A stretch of 64,000 nucleotides of DNA from positions 4,216,001-4,280,000 of the forward strand of contig NZ_CP132932.1 of NCBI RefSeq assembly GCF_040358985.1, in the 5' to 3' direction. The DNA is from Tunturibacter empetritectus. GTDB taxonomy: Bacteria > Acidobacteriota > Terriglobia > Terriglobales > Acidobacteriaceae. Made by a program: the position numbers and the translations under genes. The notes beneath the pieces were generated by a model. It was not told where the DNA came from, did no database searches, and worked only from the letters and a program-made list of their open reading frames with translations. Numbering within the stretch: the first letter of the stretch is position 1; the number at the start of each line of letters is the position of its first letter. Below are positions 25,537 through 33,956 of this stretch, in pieces.

Positions 25537-26859
25537 ATGGCGAACATGAAGAGTATGGTGGATCAGAGCGACTGGGGTTGCGATCTTCATGGGCGCGATG
25601 CGGCGCGGCGGCAGGTGACGCGGCGCGGATTTATGAAGGGCGGCGCGCTGGCGCTGATCGGGACTTCGACGATTCCGGCGTTTTTGTCGCGAAGCGTTCT
25701 GGCTGAGGTAACTACGGCGGCGGCGAACAAGAAGAAGCTGGTTGTGCTGTTTCAGCGGGGCGCGGTGGATGGGCTGAATGTGGTGGTTCCTTACAAAGAG
25801 AAGAACTACTATGCGATGCGGCCTTCGATTGCGATTGAGGAGAAGGATGTTCTGGATCTGAATGGATCTTTTGGACTGCATCCGGCGATGACGGCGTTCA
25901 AGCCGCTCTATGACCAGGGGCATCTGGCGATTGTTCATGCGGCGGGTTCGCCCGATACGACGCGTTCGCACTTTGACGCGCAGGATTATATGGAGTGCGG
26001 GACACCCGGCGTAAAGGCTACGACGGACGGGTGGTTGAATCGCGCGTTGCAGACGGAGGTCCTGACGGGGAAGCCTACGGCGTTTCGTGCGGTGGCGCTG
26101 GGGACGCAGGTGCCGCGAACGCTGCAGGGGAGGGTGCCGGCGATTGCGGTGAGTAATCTGGCGGATTTTTCGGTGGCTGGGAAGGGACCGCAGACTTCGC
26201 CGATCAGTAACGCATTTCAGGCGATGTATGACGAGAGTACGGACGCGGTGCTGCATGGGACTGGGCAGGAGACGTTCGAGGCGGTGAAGATGCTGAAGTC
26301 GGCGGACCCGGCGAAGTATCAGCCGGCAGCTGGAGTGGTGTATCCGAATACTCCATTTGCCAACAGCATGAAGCAGGTGGCGCAACTGATGAAGGCGAAC
26401 CTGGGGGTGGAGGCGGCGTTCTCGGATATGGGCGGCTGGGATACGCACCAGAACCAGGGGAATGTGAATGGGCAGCTGGCGAATCGGCTGAAGGAGTTTT
26501 CGGATACGATTGCGGCGTTCTGGAAGGACATGGGGAGCGACGCTGAGAATGTGACGGTGGTGACGATGTCGGAGTTTGGACGGACGGCTCGGCAGAATGG
26601 GTCGGGCGGAACCGACCACGGTCATGCGAATGTGATGTTTGTACTGGGTGGCAGGGTGAAGGGCGGCAAAATTTATGGCAAGTGGCCTGGGCTGGCTAAC
26701 GAACAGCTGAACGAAGGACGGGACCTGACGGTGACAACAGATTTCCGGCGGGTGCTAGGTGAAACAGCTTATAAGACTTTGGGGGCGAAGAATCTTGAGA
26801 TGGTGTTCCCTGGATCGCGCGTGAGTCCGAGTGAGTTTTTGAACTTCTCTCAGGGGTGA
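25537..26859 (+). CDS. DUF1501 domain-containing protein with Tat signal
   Basis: 440 residues. A twin-arginine signal is evident: RRGFMKGGALALIG (about 29-42) and cleavage near FLSRSVLAEV. The folded part belongs to DUF1501, a sulfatase/alkaline-phosphatase-like superfamily member: LVVLFQRGAVDGLNVVVPY, SPDTTRSHFDAQDYMECG, GGWDTHQNQ and SEFGRTARQNGSGGTDHGH (near 350) hold the conserved Asp/His residues expected for metal binding. It should fold in the cytoplasm and be exported by Tat. It almost certainly works with the DUF1800 protein just upstream. Role unknown. Confidence 0.93.
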   Translation: MANMKSMVDQSDWGCDLHGRDAARRQVTRRGFMKGGALALIGTSTIPAFLSRSVLAEVTTAAANKKKLVVLFQRGAVDGLNVVVPYKEKNYYAMRPSIAIEEKDVLDLNGSFGLHPAMTAFKPLYDQGHLAIVHAAGSPDTTRSHFDAQDYMECGTPGVKATTDGWLNRALQTEVLTGKPTAFRAVALGTQVPRTLQGRVPAIAVSNLADFSVAGKGPQTSPISNAFQAMYDESTDAVLHGTGQETFEAVKMLKSADPAKYQPAAGVVYPNTPFANSMKQVAQLMKANLGVEAAFSDMGGWDTHQNQGNVNGQLANRLKEFSDTIAAFWKDMGSDAENVTVVTMSEFGRTARQNGSGGTDHGHANVMFVLGGRVKGGKIYGKWPGLANEQLNEGRDLTVTTDFRRVLGETAYKTLGAKNLEMVFPGSRVSPSEFLNFSQG

Positions 26860-27067
26860 TGAAGCCTGACGAGCGCGAATGTCTCTACTGTGTCACTCTT
26901 CTGTTTATGGAATGTAAAAATCAGCAAGATACAAAATAGTGGAAAAAGCACGGCAACTTTTCTTTATATTCTGCGTCTTATTGGATGTAACACACGACAG
27001 TCGGGCTTGCAGTTCCCACAGTTCCGGCTTCCAATATCCGCAACAAAAGAACTCCCCACCACAATGT

Positions 27068-27093
27068 AAGGCTCCCAGAGTATCGGGAGCCTT
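27068..27093. terminator. Hairpin between convergent DUF1501 and DoxX genes
   Basis: AAGGCTCCC (27068-27076), 8-nt loop, GGGAGCCTT (27085-27093), a perfect 9-bp stem, with CACTCCTTTTT after it on the plus strand. Probably ends the plus-strand transcript and may serve both directions. Confidence 0.6.
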
Positions 27094-27145
27094 CACTCCT
27101 TTTTGGTCGGCACTTTTTTGGTTTTCTGCGCTTGTTGGTTTCGAG

Positions 27146-27544
27146 TCAGGCGAAGCCTATCTTGCGGTCGAGGGCCATGGCTCCGGCTCCGTAGAAGATC
27201 AGCATGATGGCCAGGGCAGCGAGGGCGAGGATGTAGTTGTAGATACCAAAGCCCTGATGGATTCCGACGGTGGCAAAGGCTACCAGCATGTTGGTGGCGA
27301 CCAGAAAGGCGGCGAAGCGGGTGAGAAGACCCAGGATGAGGAGGATACCGCCAACGAACTCAGTGTAGGCCGAGATGTATCCGAGCCAGTAAGGCAGGTC
27401 AAGGGTAGTGACGTAGTGGGCGTAGTGGTGCAGGGCAGAGAGCGGCAGGACCTTGTGGTAGCCGTGGATCGCCATGGAGACACCCAGGATGAGTCGCATG
27501 AGGAGCGCACCGGTGGGCTGGAGACTGTTGAGCCATTTAGTCAT
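27146..27544 (-). CDS. DoxX family membrane protein
   Basis: 132 residues, four hydrophobic helices. DoxX signature: LLMRLILGVSMAIHGYHKV at the N-terminus and YTEFVGGILLILGLLTRFAA in the middle, then a last helix ending FYGAGAMALDRKIG. Members are subunits or relatives of DoxD/DoxA thiosulfate:quinone oxidoreductases or are linked to oxidative-stress complexes, but most, as here, have no assigned function. It lies 54 bp downstream of the alpha/beta-hydrolase-like gene on the same strand, so the two may be co-transcribed. Confidence 0.9.
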   Translation of the reverse strand: MTKWLNSLQPTGALLMRLILGVSMAIHGYHKVLPLSALHHYAHYVTTLDLPYWLGYISAYTEFVGGILLILGLLTRFAAFLVATNMLVAFATVGIHQGFGIYNYILALAALAIMLIFYGAGAMALDRKIGFA

Positions 27545-27598
27545 ATAGATCCCTTTTGGAAGAGGGTATCGTGGGGTGTTGTGAAGATGAACTGGATC

Positions 27599-28573
27599 TT
27601 AATGGGTGGGTGCCGGGGAAGGTACGAGTTGCTGGGTTGGCGCGGGTGAAAGATCGTGGGTTAGATATTGATCTAAAAATCGGGTGAGGCTTTGAGTGTA
27701 GAGAGAGCTGGAGGGTGAGGGGAGTTCTGGGGTGGGGAGTTCTGGGAACGGTAGTTCTACGGTGAGTTTGGGATCGGCGGCGGTGCGAAAGCTTTGGTTG
27801 GGTGAAGTGCTGGGGGAGAGGAGGAGTTTGGGAGTTTTCAGGGTGGAGAGCGGTGCGGCCAGGGGGAACTGCTCGTGAAAGAGGAGGCGGACGGGGAGGA
27901 GACGGGCGCGGGGGTCACGCTGGGCTTGTGGGAGGAGGTCGGCGTGGGGGTCGTCGAGAATCAAGGCGGGGATGGTGGTGTGATTTGCGGCTAATTGGGT
28001 GGCCAGGGAGGCTCCTACGCCGGTTCCGTAGAGGATGATTTGTTGGGCGGGGATGGCTCGGGAGTTGGTGAGGTACTGCCACGCGGAGTCGGCGTCGTGG
28101 GCCATGTTTTGCTGGCTGGGGCGGGTGGTGGCGCTCTGGCCGTAGCCGCGGTAGTCGAAGGCGAAGACGTTGAGGCCGAGGTTGTGGAGGCTGGCGAGGG
28201 TGGGGATGGAGTTGGCCAGGGAGCCGTCGGCGCCAGGGAGGAAGAGGATGGTGGAGTGGGCGTAGCGGACGTTAGGGGAGGAGGGGATCCACCAACCGGT
28301 GAGCTGCGGGATGGCGGACTCGTCGGGGCCGAAGCGGATGAGTTCGTAGGGGATGCCGGCGATGGAGGTGGGGGCGGCCGAGGTGCGCGTGGGGTGGAGG
28401 ACGAGCTGCCACTGGCCCTGGTAGAAGAGGAGGCAGAGAGTGAGATAGCCACAGCCGAGGGCCGCGATGATGGTTAGTGCGATGGCTTTGACGAGCCAGA
28501 GAGGACTTACGACTTCAGGCTGGGCGGTGGTTGGCGGAGTGCGCTGGCTGGGCTTTGGAGTAGGGCGGGGCAT
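27599..28573 (-). CDS. Membrane-anchored alpha/beta-hydrolase-like protein lacking the nucleophile
   Basis: 324 residues from ATG at 28573. One N-terminal helix (WLVKAIALTIIAALGCGYLT) anchors a periplasmic alpha/beta-hydrolase fold of the BEM46/YfhB type: LHPTRTSAAPTSIAGIPYEL, STILFLPGADGSLANSI and NVFAFDYRGYGQS are normal. The nucleophile elbow, usually GxSxG, reads YGTGVGAS, so Gly replaces Ser; the codons are GGA ACC GGC GTA GGA. The segment that normally carries the acid (LLIHGxxD) is LLLSPSTSPNQS, and no His follows at the usual place. The C-terminal part is Pro/Ser-rich. It is either a non-catalytic binding protein or uses another residue. Divergent from the Rieske gene, 98 bp apart. 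Confidence 0.82.
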   Translation of the reverse strand: MPRPTPKPSQRTPPTTAQPEVVSPLWLVKAIALTIIAALGCGYLTLCLLFYQGQWQLVLHPTRTSAAPTSIAGIPYELIRFGPDESAIPQLTGWWIPSSPNVRYAHSTILFLPGADGSLANSIPTLASLHNLGLNVFAFDYRGYGQSATTRPSQQNMAHDADSAWQYLTNSRAIPAQQIILYGTGVGASLATQLAANHTTIPALILDDPHADLLPQAQRDPRARLLPVRLLFHEQFPLAAPLSTLKTPKLLLSPSTSPNQSFRTAADPKLTVELPFPELPTPELPSPSSSLYTQSLTRFLDQYLTHDLSPAPTQQLVPSPAPTH

Positions 28574-28671
28574 GAGTCGGGCTTCTGTATCGACTTTAGC
28601 ATTCGGGGTTACGTAGCTGAGTCGTTTTGGTGAGTGCGAGGCTCTAACATGGAGATCGTGGAGGATTTCGA

Positions 28672-28983
28672 GTGGCGCAGTGGGTAAGGTTGTGTGGGGT
28701 GGCGGAGGCTCCGCCGGTGGGACGGGTGATGGAGGCCGAAGTAGAGGGCGTCGCAATTTGCCTGGCGAATGTGAATGGGGAGCTGTCGGCGCTGGATAAT
28801 GTTTGTCCCCATCGGCAGGGACCGCTGGGGCAGGGCTGGGTTGAGGGGGAGGCGGTGATCTGCCCGTGGCACTCTTGGGCGTTCCATGCGAAGACGGGGT
28901 TGGCGGAGTATCCGGCGGATGAGAGGGTGGGGGTGTTTCCGCTGCGGGTGGAGGGGGAGAATGTTCTGGTGGATATTGAGTAG
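28672..28983 (+). CDS. Rieske [2Fe-2S] ferredoxin-like protein
   Basis: Soluble electron carrier, 103 residues, start GTG with GGAGG seven bases upstream. Both cluster-binding boxes are complete: CPHRQGPL and CPWHSWAFH, i.e. C-x-H ... C-x2-H, separated by 16 residues. It resembles NirD/BphF-type Rieske ferredoxins that feed oxygenases or reductases. No oxygenase lies nearby, so its partner is unknown. Single gene, divergent from the hydrolase-like gene. Confidence 0.93.
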   Translation: MAQWVRLCGVAEAPPVGRVMEAEVEGVAICLANVNGELSALDNVCPHRQGPLGQGWVEGEAVICPWHSWAFHAKTGLAEYPADERVGVFPLRVEGENVLVDIE

Positions 28984-29131
28984 TGATCCGTTTGGGGAAT
29001 CTTGGGGAATCAAGCTTGGAACACTTCGTAATTTCGGGAATTGATGTTTCCAACCCACAAGATGACAGGCTAAGCTGCATCTTACTGACAGACCATTCGA
29101 AGGAGTGGCCGGTAGAGAGGGAGTTCTTATC

Positions 29132-29266
29132 ATGAAGTTGCGTAGTATATTTCTTGCCGTCATCGCTTTCGTCGTTCTGGTGGGGGCCGTAGTTCCAGCA
29201 AACGCGCAAGACGATCATCATCAACGCCACCATCGCCATCGGCATCACCATCATCACCAGCGGTAG
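29132..29266 (+). CDS. 44-residue secreted histidine-rich peptide
   Basis: Short ORF: ATG at 29132 with GGGAG eight bases upstream, stop TAG at 29264-29266. The product has a classical signal peptide (MKLRSIFLAVIAFVVLVGAV, cleavage after PANA), leaving a mature peptide of about 19 residues that is over half His with Asp, Gln and Arg (QDDHHQRHHRHRHHHHHQR). Such composition binds Zn2+, Ni2+ or Cu2+. An intrinsic terminator follows 23 bp after the stop, so it is an independent transcription unit. No family assigned; a metal buffer or sensor in the periplasm is an inference. Confidence 0.72.
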   Translation: MKLRSIFLAVIAFVVLVGAVVPANAQDDHHQRHHRHRHHHHHQR

Positions 29267-29289
29267 AGTTTGAACAGATTGTGAAAGGG

Positions 29290-29314
29290 CTCGGCCATTG
29301 TGCCGAGTCTTTTT
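29290..29314 (+). terminator. Intrinsic terminator after the His-rich peptide gene
   Basis: CTCGGC (29290-29295), 6-nt loop, GCCGAG (29302-29307), then TCTTTTT. Confidence 0.8.
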
Positions 29315-29400
29315 GCGTGCCAAGGGATTTGCCTGCAGTCAGCGTTTTGCAGCGCTAATGCTGATAGAATCTATTAAATCCACTCCAGACAGGAGAGGCA

Positions 29401-30540
29401 ATGCAGGCAATACTGGCGCTAGAAGATGGGCGCGTGTTTCGGGGTAAGAGTTTTGGCGCGCGGGCGGAATGCTCGGGCGAGGTGGTCTTCAATACATCAC
29501 TAACCGGCTATCAGGAGATTTTCACCGATCCCTCTTATGCGGGTCAGATCGTGGTTTTGACAAATCCACACATTGGAAACTATGGGACGACGCCGAGCGA
29601 TGCGGAGTCGAAGAAGCCGTTTATCGAGGGTTTGGTGACGCGCGAGTTTTCACCGATGAGCTCAAACTGGCGTTCGACGCAGGTGGCGGATGAGTATCTG
29701 GAACGCTATGGCGTGCCGGTGATCGCGGAGATCGATACACGGGCGGTGGTGCGGCACTTGCGGGCGAATGGTGTGATGCGTGGAGTGATTGCGTCGGGGG
29801 AGAATCTCGATGTGGATGCGCTGGTGGCGAAGGCGCGATCGATACGCAAGATGGATGGCACCGACCTGGCGAGCGTCGTGAGTACGAAGGTTGCTTATGA
29901 GTGGGATGCGAATGAACCGAAGAATCAGACGGGCGATACGCTGCTGACTGCGGCGCGCGGTGAAGATGCGAAGCAGATGCATGTGGTCGCGTATGACTTC
30001 GGGATCAAGGAGAATATTCTTCGGATGCTGACGCGGGAGAACTGCCGGGTGACGGTGGTTCCGGCGAAGACCTCGGCTGCGGATGTGTTGGCGATGGAGC
30101 CGGATGGGGTTTTCTTCTCAAATGGGCCGGGTGATCCGGAGCCGTTAGAGTATGCGGTCGAGAATGTGCGAGAGCTGCAGGGCAAAAAGCCGATCTTCGG
30201 AATCTGTCTTGGTCATCAGATCTTCGGGCTGGCTCTGGGCGGGAAGACGTACAAGCTGAAGTTTGGGCATCACGGCGGGAATCACCCGATCATGAACCAC
30301 CAGACGGGCAAGGTAGAGATCACGGCGCAGAATCATAACTTCAACGTGGATCCTGATTCGCTGCCGAACGATGTTGAGAAGACTCATACGAATCTGAACG
30401 ATCAGACTCTGGCCGGTTTGAGGCACAAGACGGACCCGATGTTCAGCGTGCAGTATCACCCGGAGGCGAGTCCGGGGCCGCATGACTCTCATTATCTCTT
30501 CAAGGATTTTCGGAAGATGATGGAAGAGTTCAAAAAATAG
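29401..30540 (+). CDS. carA: Carbamoyl-phosphate synthase small (glutaminase) subunit
   Basis: Class I glutamine amidotransferase that feeds ammonia to CarB for carbamoyl phosphate (pyrimidine and arginine synthesis). 379 residues, the usual length. N-terminal CPSase domain starts AILALEDGRVFRGKSFGA; the GATase domain has the nucleophile Cys269 in FGICLGHQIFGLALGG and the His/Glu pair in QYHPEASPGP (about 351-356). Start ATG with AGGAGAGGCA directly upstream. A strong terminator-like hairpin separates it from carB. Confidence 0.97.
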   Translation: MQAILALEDGRVFRGKSFGARAECSGEVVFNTSLTGYQEIFTDPSYAGQIVVLTNPHIGNYGTTPSDAESKKPFIEGLVTREFSPMSSNWRSTQVADEYLERYGVPVIAEIDTRAVVRHLRANGVMRGVIASGENLDVDALVAKARSIRKMDGTDLASVVSTKVAYEWDANEPKNQTGDTLLTAARGEDAKQMHVVAYDFGIKENILRMLTRENCRVTVVPAKTSAADVLAMEPDGVFFSNGPGDPEPLEYAVENVRELQGKKPIFGICLGHQIFGLALGGKTYKLKFGHHGGNHPIMNHQTGKVEITAQNHNFNVDPDSLPNDVEKTHTNLNDQTLAGLRHKTDPMFSVQYHPEASPGPHDSHYLFKDFRKMMEEFKK

Positions 30541-30550
30541 AGATTAAATG

Positions 30551-30575
30551 GCGCGGCTTTGGTCGCGCATTTTTT
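30551..30575 (+). terminator. Intrinsic terminator-like hairpin between carA and carB
   Basis: GCGCGGC (30551-30557), loop TTTG, GTCGCGC (30562-30568; one G-U pair), then ATTTTTT. It begins 11 bp after the carA stop and 62 bp before the carB start, so carB needs readthrough or its own promoter. Confidence 0.75.
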
Positions 30576-30612
30576 CGGCACATAGAGATCGGTAAGAGGA
30601 AGAAGAAAAGAC

Positions 30613-33600
30613 ATGCCACGCAGGAATGACATTGCGAAGATTCTGGTGATCGGCTCGGGGCCGATTGTGATTGGGCAGTCGGCGGAGTTTGATTACTCCG
30701 GGACGCAGGCTTGTAAGGCGCTGAAGGCCGAGGGGTATGAGGTGGTGCTGGTGAACTCGAACCCGGCGTCGATCATGACCGATCCTGAGGTGGCGGATCG
30801 GACTTACATCGAGCCACTGAATGCCGCTTATCTTGAGGAGATCCTTCGCGTTGAGAAGGAGATGCTTGATCCGGATGGCCTTGGAGGCAAGGGGACGTTT
30901 GCAGTATTGCCTACGGTGGGTGGGCAGACGGCGCTGAATCTTGCGGTGGATCTGGCGGATTCTGGTGTGTTGGACAAGCTTGGTATCGAGTTGATCGGCG
31001 CGAAGCTGGAGGCGATCAAGAAGGCTGAGGATCGACTGCTGTTCAAGGACGCGATGACGAAGATCGGGCTGGATATGCCGCGGTCTGCGTTGATCAATAA
31101 CATCCGCGACGGGTTGGAGTTTGCGACGAAGATCGGATTTCCGGTGGTGATTCGGCCTTCGTTTACGCTGGGCGGTTCGGGTGGGGGAATTGCTTACAAC
31201 CGCGAAGAGTTGATGGAGATTCTTTCGCGCGGGTTGGATCTTTCGCCGGTGCATGAGTGTCTGCTCGAAGAGAGTGTGCTGGGTTGGAAGGAGTATGAGT
31301 TGGAGGTGGTGCGGGACCTGAAGGACAACGTCATCATCATCTGCTCGATTGAGAACTTCGATCCGATGGGCGTGCATACGGGCGATTCGATTACGGTAGC
31401 ACCAGCGCAGACGCTGACCGATCGCGAGTACCAGGTGATGCGGGATGCGGCTATTCGCGTGATTCGCGAGATTGGCGTGGAGACGGGCGGGAGCAATGTG
31501 CAGTTCGCGGTGAATCCGCTGAACGGGCGTATGACGGTGATTGAGATGAATCCGCGGGTGTCGCGTTCGTCGGCGCTGGCGAGTAAGGCTACGGGCTTTC
31601 CGATTGCGAAGATTGCAGCGCGGCTGGCGGTGGGATATACGCTCGATGAGATTCAGAACGACATCACGAAGGCTACGCCTGCTTGCTTTGAGCCGACCAT
31701 TGATTATGTTGTGGTGAAGATTCCGAAGTGGCAGTTTGAAAAGTTTCCTGGTGCGGATGAGGTGCTGGGGCCGCAGATGAAGTCGGTTGGCGAGGTGATG
31801 GCGATCGGCAGGACCTTCAAGGAAGCGATGATGAAGGCGGTGCGGTCGCTGGAGACGGGCAAGAAGGCGACGGCGGATGATATTGAACCGCGGCGGTTGA
31901 CGCAGCGTTTGGTGACTCCGCATCCGGAGCGGCTGAACTACATTCGGTATGCGTTTGAGCGCGGGATGACGGTGCGTGAGGTTGCTCGCATGACCTCGAT
32001 GGACCCTTGGTTCCTGTACCAAATAAAGCAGATTACGGATGAGATCAAGGCGGTTGGCGGTGTGCCGATGGCCGAGGTGACGGCGGAGCAGCTGCGTGCG
32101 GCGAAGCGGATGGGGATCTCGGATGAGAGGCTGGCGGCGAGTTGGGGTTTGACTGGTGCGGAGGGCACGTCGGCAGTGCGCGCGTTGCGGAAGAAGTTGA
32201 ACGTGATGCCGGTGTACAAGATGGTAGATACGTGTGCAGGCGAGTTTGAGAGCTACACGCCTTATCTGTACAGCTGCTACGACGAAGAGGATGAAGCGGC
32301 ACCGACGAAGAAGAAGAAGATTCTGATCCTGGGGAGTGGGCCGAATCGTATCGGGCAGGGAATTGAGTTTGACTATTGCTGCTGCCATGCTGCGTTTGCG
32401 CTGCGTGAGGATGGGTACGAGACCATCATGGTGAACTGCAATCCGGAGACGGTGTCGACCGACTATGACACAAGTGACAGGCTGTACTTCGAGCCGCTGA
32501 CGCTCGAGGATGTTCTGGGAGTGTACGAGCATGAGGCCTCTTCGGGTGCGGAGATTGGGATGATCGTGCAGTTTGGCGGACAGACGCCTCTGAATCTTTC
32601 GCTGCCGCTGAAGAAGGCCGGCGTGCCGATTATTGGGACGTCGCCGGAGTCGATCGACCTGGCGGAGGATCGCAAACGGTTTGGGAAGCTGATTGAGGAG
32701 TTGAAGATTCCGCAGCCTGAAGGAGCGATGGCGACAAGCGTGGAAGAGGCTGTTGCCGGCGCGAATCGTGTGGGTTATCCGGTGTTGGTGCGGCCCTCGT
32801 ATGTGTTGGGCGGACGCGCGATGGTGATCGCTTATGACGATGAGGCAGTTGTGCGGTATATGTCGACTGCGATTGAGTACTCGCAGGAGCGGCCGGTGTT
32901 GATCGACCACTTTTTGGAAGATGCCGTGGAGTGTGATGTGGATGCACTGTGCGATGGCGACGATGTCGTGATTGCTGGGATCATGCAACACATCGAAGAG
33001 GCGGGGATTCACTCCGGCGACTCTTCCTGCGTGTTACCAGCGGTTGATCTGAATGATGACGTGCTGCGGACGATTCGTGAGTACACACGCAAACTGGCGA
33101 TGGCGTTGAGTGTGCGTGGACTGGTGAATATTCAGTTCGCGATTCAGCGGGGGATTGTCTTCGTGATCGAGGTAAATCCCCGGGCTTCGCGGACGGTGCC
33201 TTATGTTTCGAAGGCGACGGGGATTCCACTGGCGAAGATTGCTTCGCGGATTATGGTGGGGCGGAAGTTGAAGGAGTTGTTGCCGGAGCAGACAACCAGC
33301 GGTAAGGATCTGGAGACGGGTTCGCACTACTTTGTGAAGTCGCCGGTGTTTCCGTGGGGCAAATTCCCTGGAGTCGATACAGTGCTTGGTCCGGAGATGA
33401 AGTCTACGGGCGAGGTGATGGGGGTCGCGGATAACTTCGGCGAGGCGTTTGCGAAGGCGCAGATCGCCGCGGGGCAGGTGCTTCCGTTGCAGGGGACGGT
33501 GTTTCTCAGCGTCAACGACCATGATAAGGAAGGCGCAGTGTCGCTGGCGCGGGATTTTGTGGAGATGGGATTTCATCTGGTGGCTACGCATGGTACGGCG

Positions 33601-33927
33601 CTTGTGCTGGAACAGGCGGGACTGCAGCCGGAGCGCGTCTACAAGGTTAAGGAGGGGCGGCCGAATGTGGTCGATCTCATCAAGGGAGACCGGATCCATC
33701 TGATTGTGAATACACCCCATGGGCAGGATACGTTCTTCGATGAGAAGGCGATTCGACGGGCGGCGGTGATGGCGCGGGTTCCGACGATCACGACGCTGGC
33801 AGCGGCACGGGCGGCGGCTGAGGGTATCTCCGCTTTGCAGGAGGGTACGTTGAGTGTGGTTGCGCTCCAGACGCTTCATGCGAACAGAATTGCGGCCGAG
33901 GTCAAAGCGGTTGCTGTTGTGGATTAG
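30613..33927 (+). CDS. carB: Carbamoyl-phosphate synthase large subunit
   Basis: Makes carbamoyl phosphate from bicarbonate, ammonia and two ATP. 1104 residues, about 30 longer than the E. coli protein. Two homologous halves are clear, each with an ATP-grasp fold: the first opens KILVIGSGPIVIGQSAEFDY and has RPSFTLGGSGGGIAYN near 175; the second begins ILILGSGPNRIGQGIEFDYC near 572 with RPSYVLGGRAMVIAYDD near 728. The C-terminal MGS-like allosteric domain (FHLVATHGTALVLEQAG, HLIVNTPHGQDTFFDEKAIR) is present. Small insertion DEEDEAAPTKKKK lies between halves. Confidence 0.97.
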   Translation: MPRRNDIAKILVIGSGPIVIGQSAEFDYSGTQACKALKAEGYEVVLVNSNPASIMTDPEVADRTYIEPLNAAYLEEILRVEKEMLDPDGLGGKGTFAVLPTVGGQTALNLAVDLADSGVLDKLGIELIGAKLEAIKKAEDRLLFKDAMTKIGLDMPRSALINNIRDGLEFATKIGFPVVIRPSFTLGGSGGGIAYNREELMEILSRGLDLSPVHECLLEESVLGWKEYELEVVRDLKDNVIIICSIENFDPMGVHTGDSITVAPAQTLTDREYQVMRDAAIRVIREIGVETGGSNVQFAVNPLNGRMTVIEMNPRVSRSSALASKATGFPIAKIAARLAVGYTLDEIQNDITKATPACFEPTIDYVVVKIPKWQFEKFPGADEVLGPQMKSVGEVMAIGRTFKEAMMKAVRSLETGKKATADDIEPRRLTQRLVTPHPERLNYIRYAFERGMTVREVARMTSMDPWFLYQIKQITDEIKAVGGVPMAEVTAEQLRAAKRMGISDERLAASWGLTGAEGTSAVRALRKKLNVMPVYKMVDTCAGEFESYTPYLYSCYDEEDEAAPTKKKKILILGSGPNRIGQGIEFDYCCCHAAFALREDGYETIMVNCNPETVSTDYDTSDRLYFEPLTLEDVLGVYEHEASSGAEIGMIVQFGGQTPLNLSLPLKKAGVPIIGTSPESIDLAEDRKRFGKLIEELKIPQPEGAMATSVEEAVAGANRVGYPVLVRPSYVLGGRAMVIAYDDEAVVRYMSTAIEYSQERPVLIDHFLEDAVECDVDALCDGDDVVIAGIMQHIEEAGIHSGDSSCVLPAVDLNDDVLRTIREYTRKLAMALSVRGLVNIQFAIQRGIVFVIEVNPRASRTVPYVSKATGIPLAKIASRIMVGRKLKELLPEQTTSGKDLETGSHYFVKSPVFPWGKFPGVDTVLGPEMKSTGEVMGVADNFGEAFAKAQIAAGQVLPLQGTVFLSVNDHDKEGAVSLARDFVEMGFHLVATHGTALVLEQAGLQPERVYKVKEGRPNVVDLIKGDRIHLIVNTPHGQDTFFDEKAIRRAAVMARVPTITTLAAARAAAEGISALQEGTLSVVALQTLHANRIAAEVKAVAVVD

Positions 33928-33956
33928 CTGGCGCCGGAAGGTGGTTTAGTAGGGGG

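Noticed and set aside
28574..29323. Upstream extension of the alpha/beta-hydrolase-like frame over the Rieske and His-rich genes
   Set aside because: Low-complexity Pro/Ser shadow; the Rieske gene on the other strand is certain and the membrane helix starts soon after ATG 28573.
30544..33012. 822-codon open frame antisense to carB
   Set aside because: Arg/His/Leu-rich shadow of a GC-rich gene; carB on the other strand is complete and conserved. The same holds for long antisense frames over hppA, the E1 gene, DUF1800, recN, tolC and the DUF255 gene.
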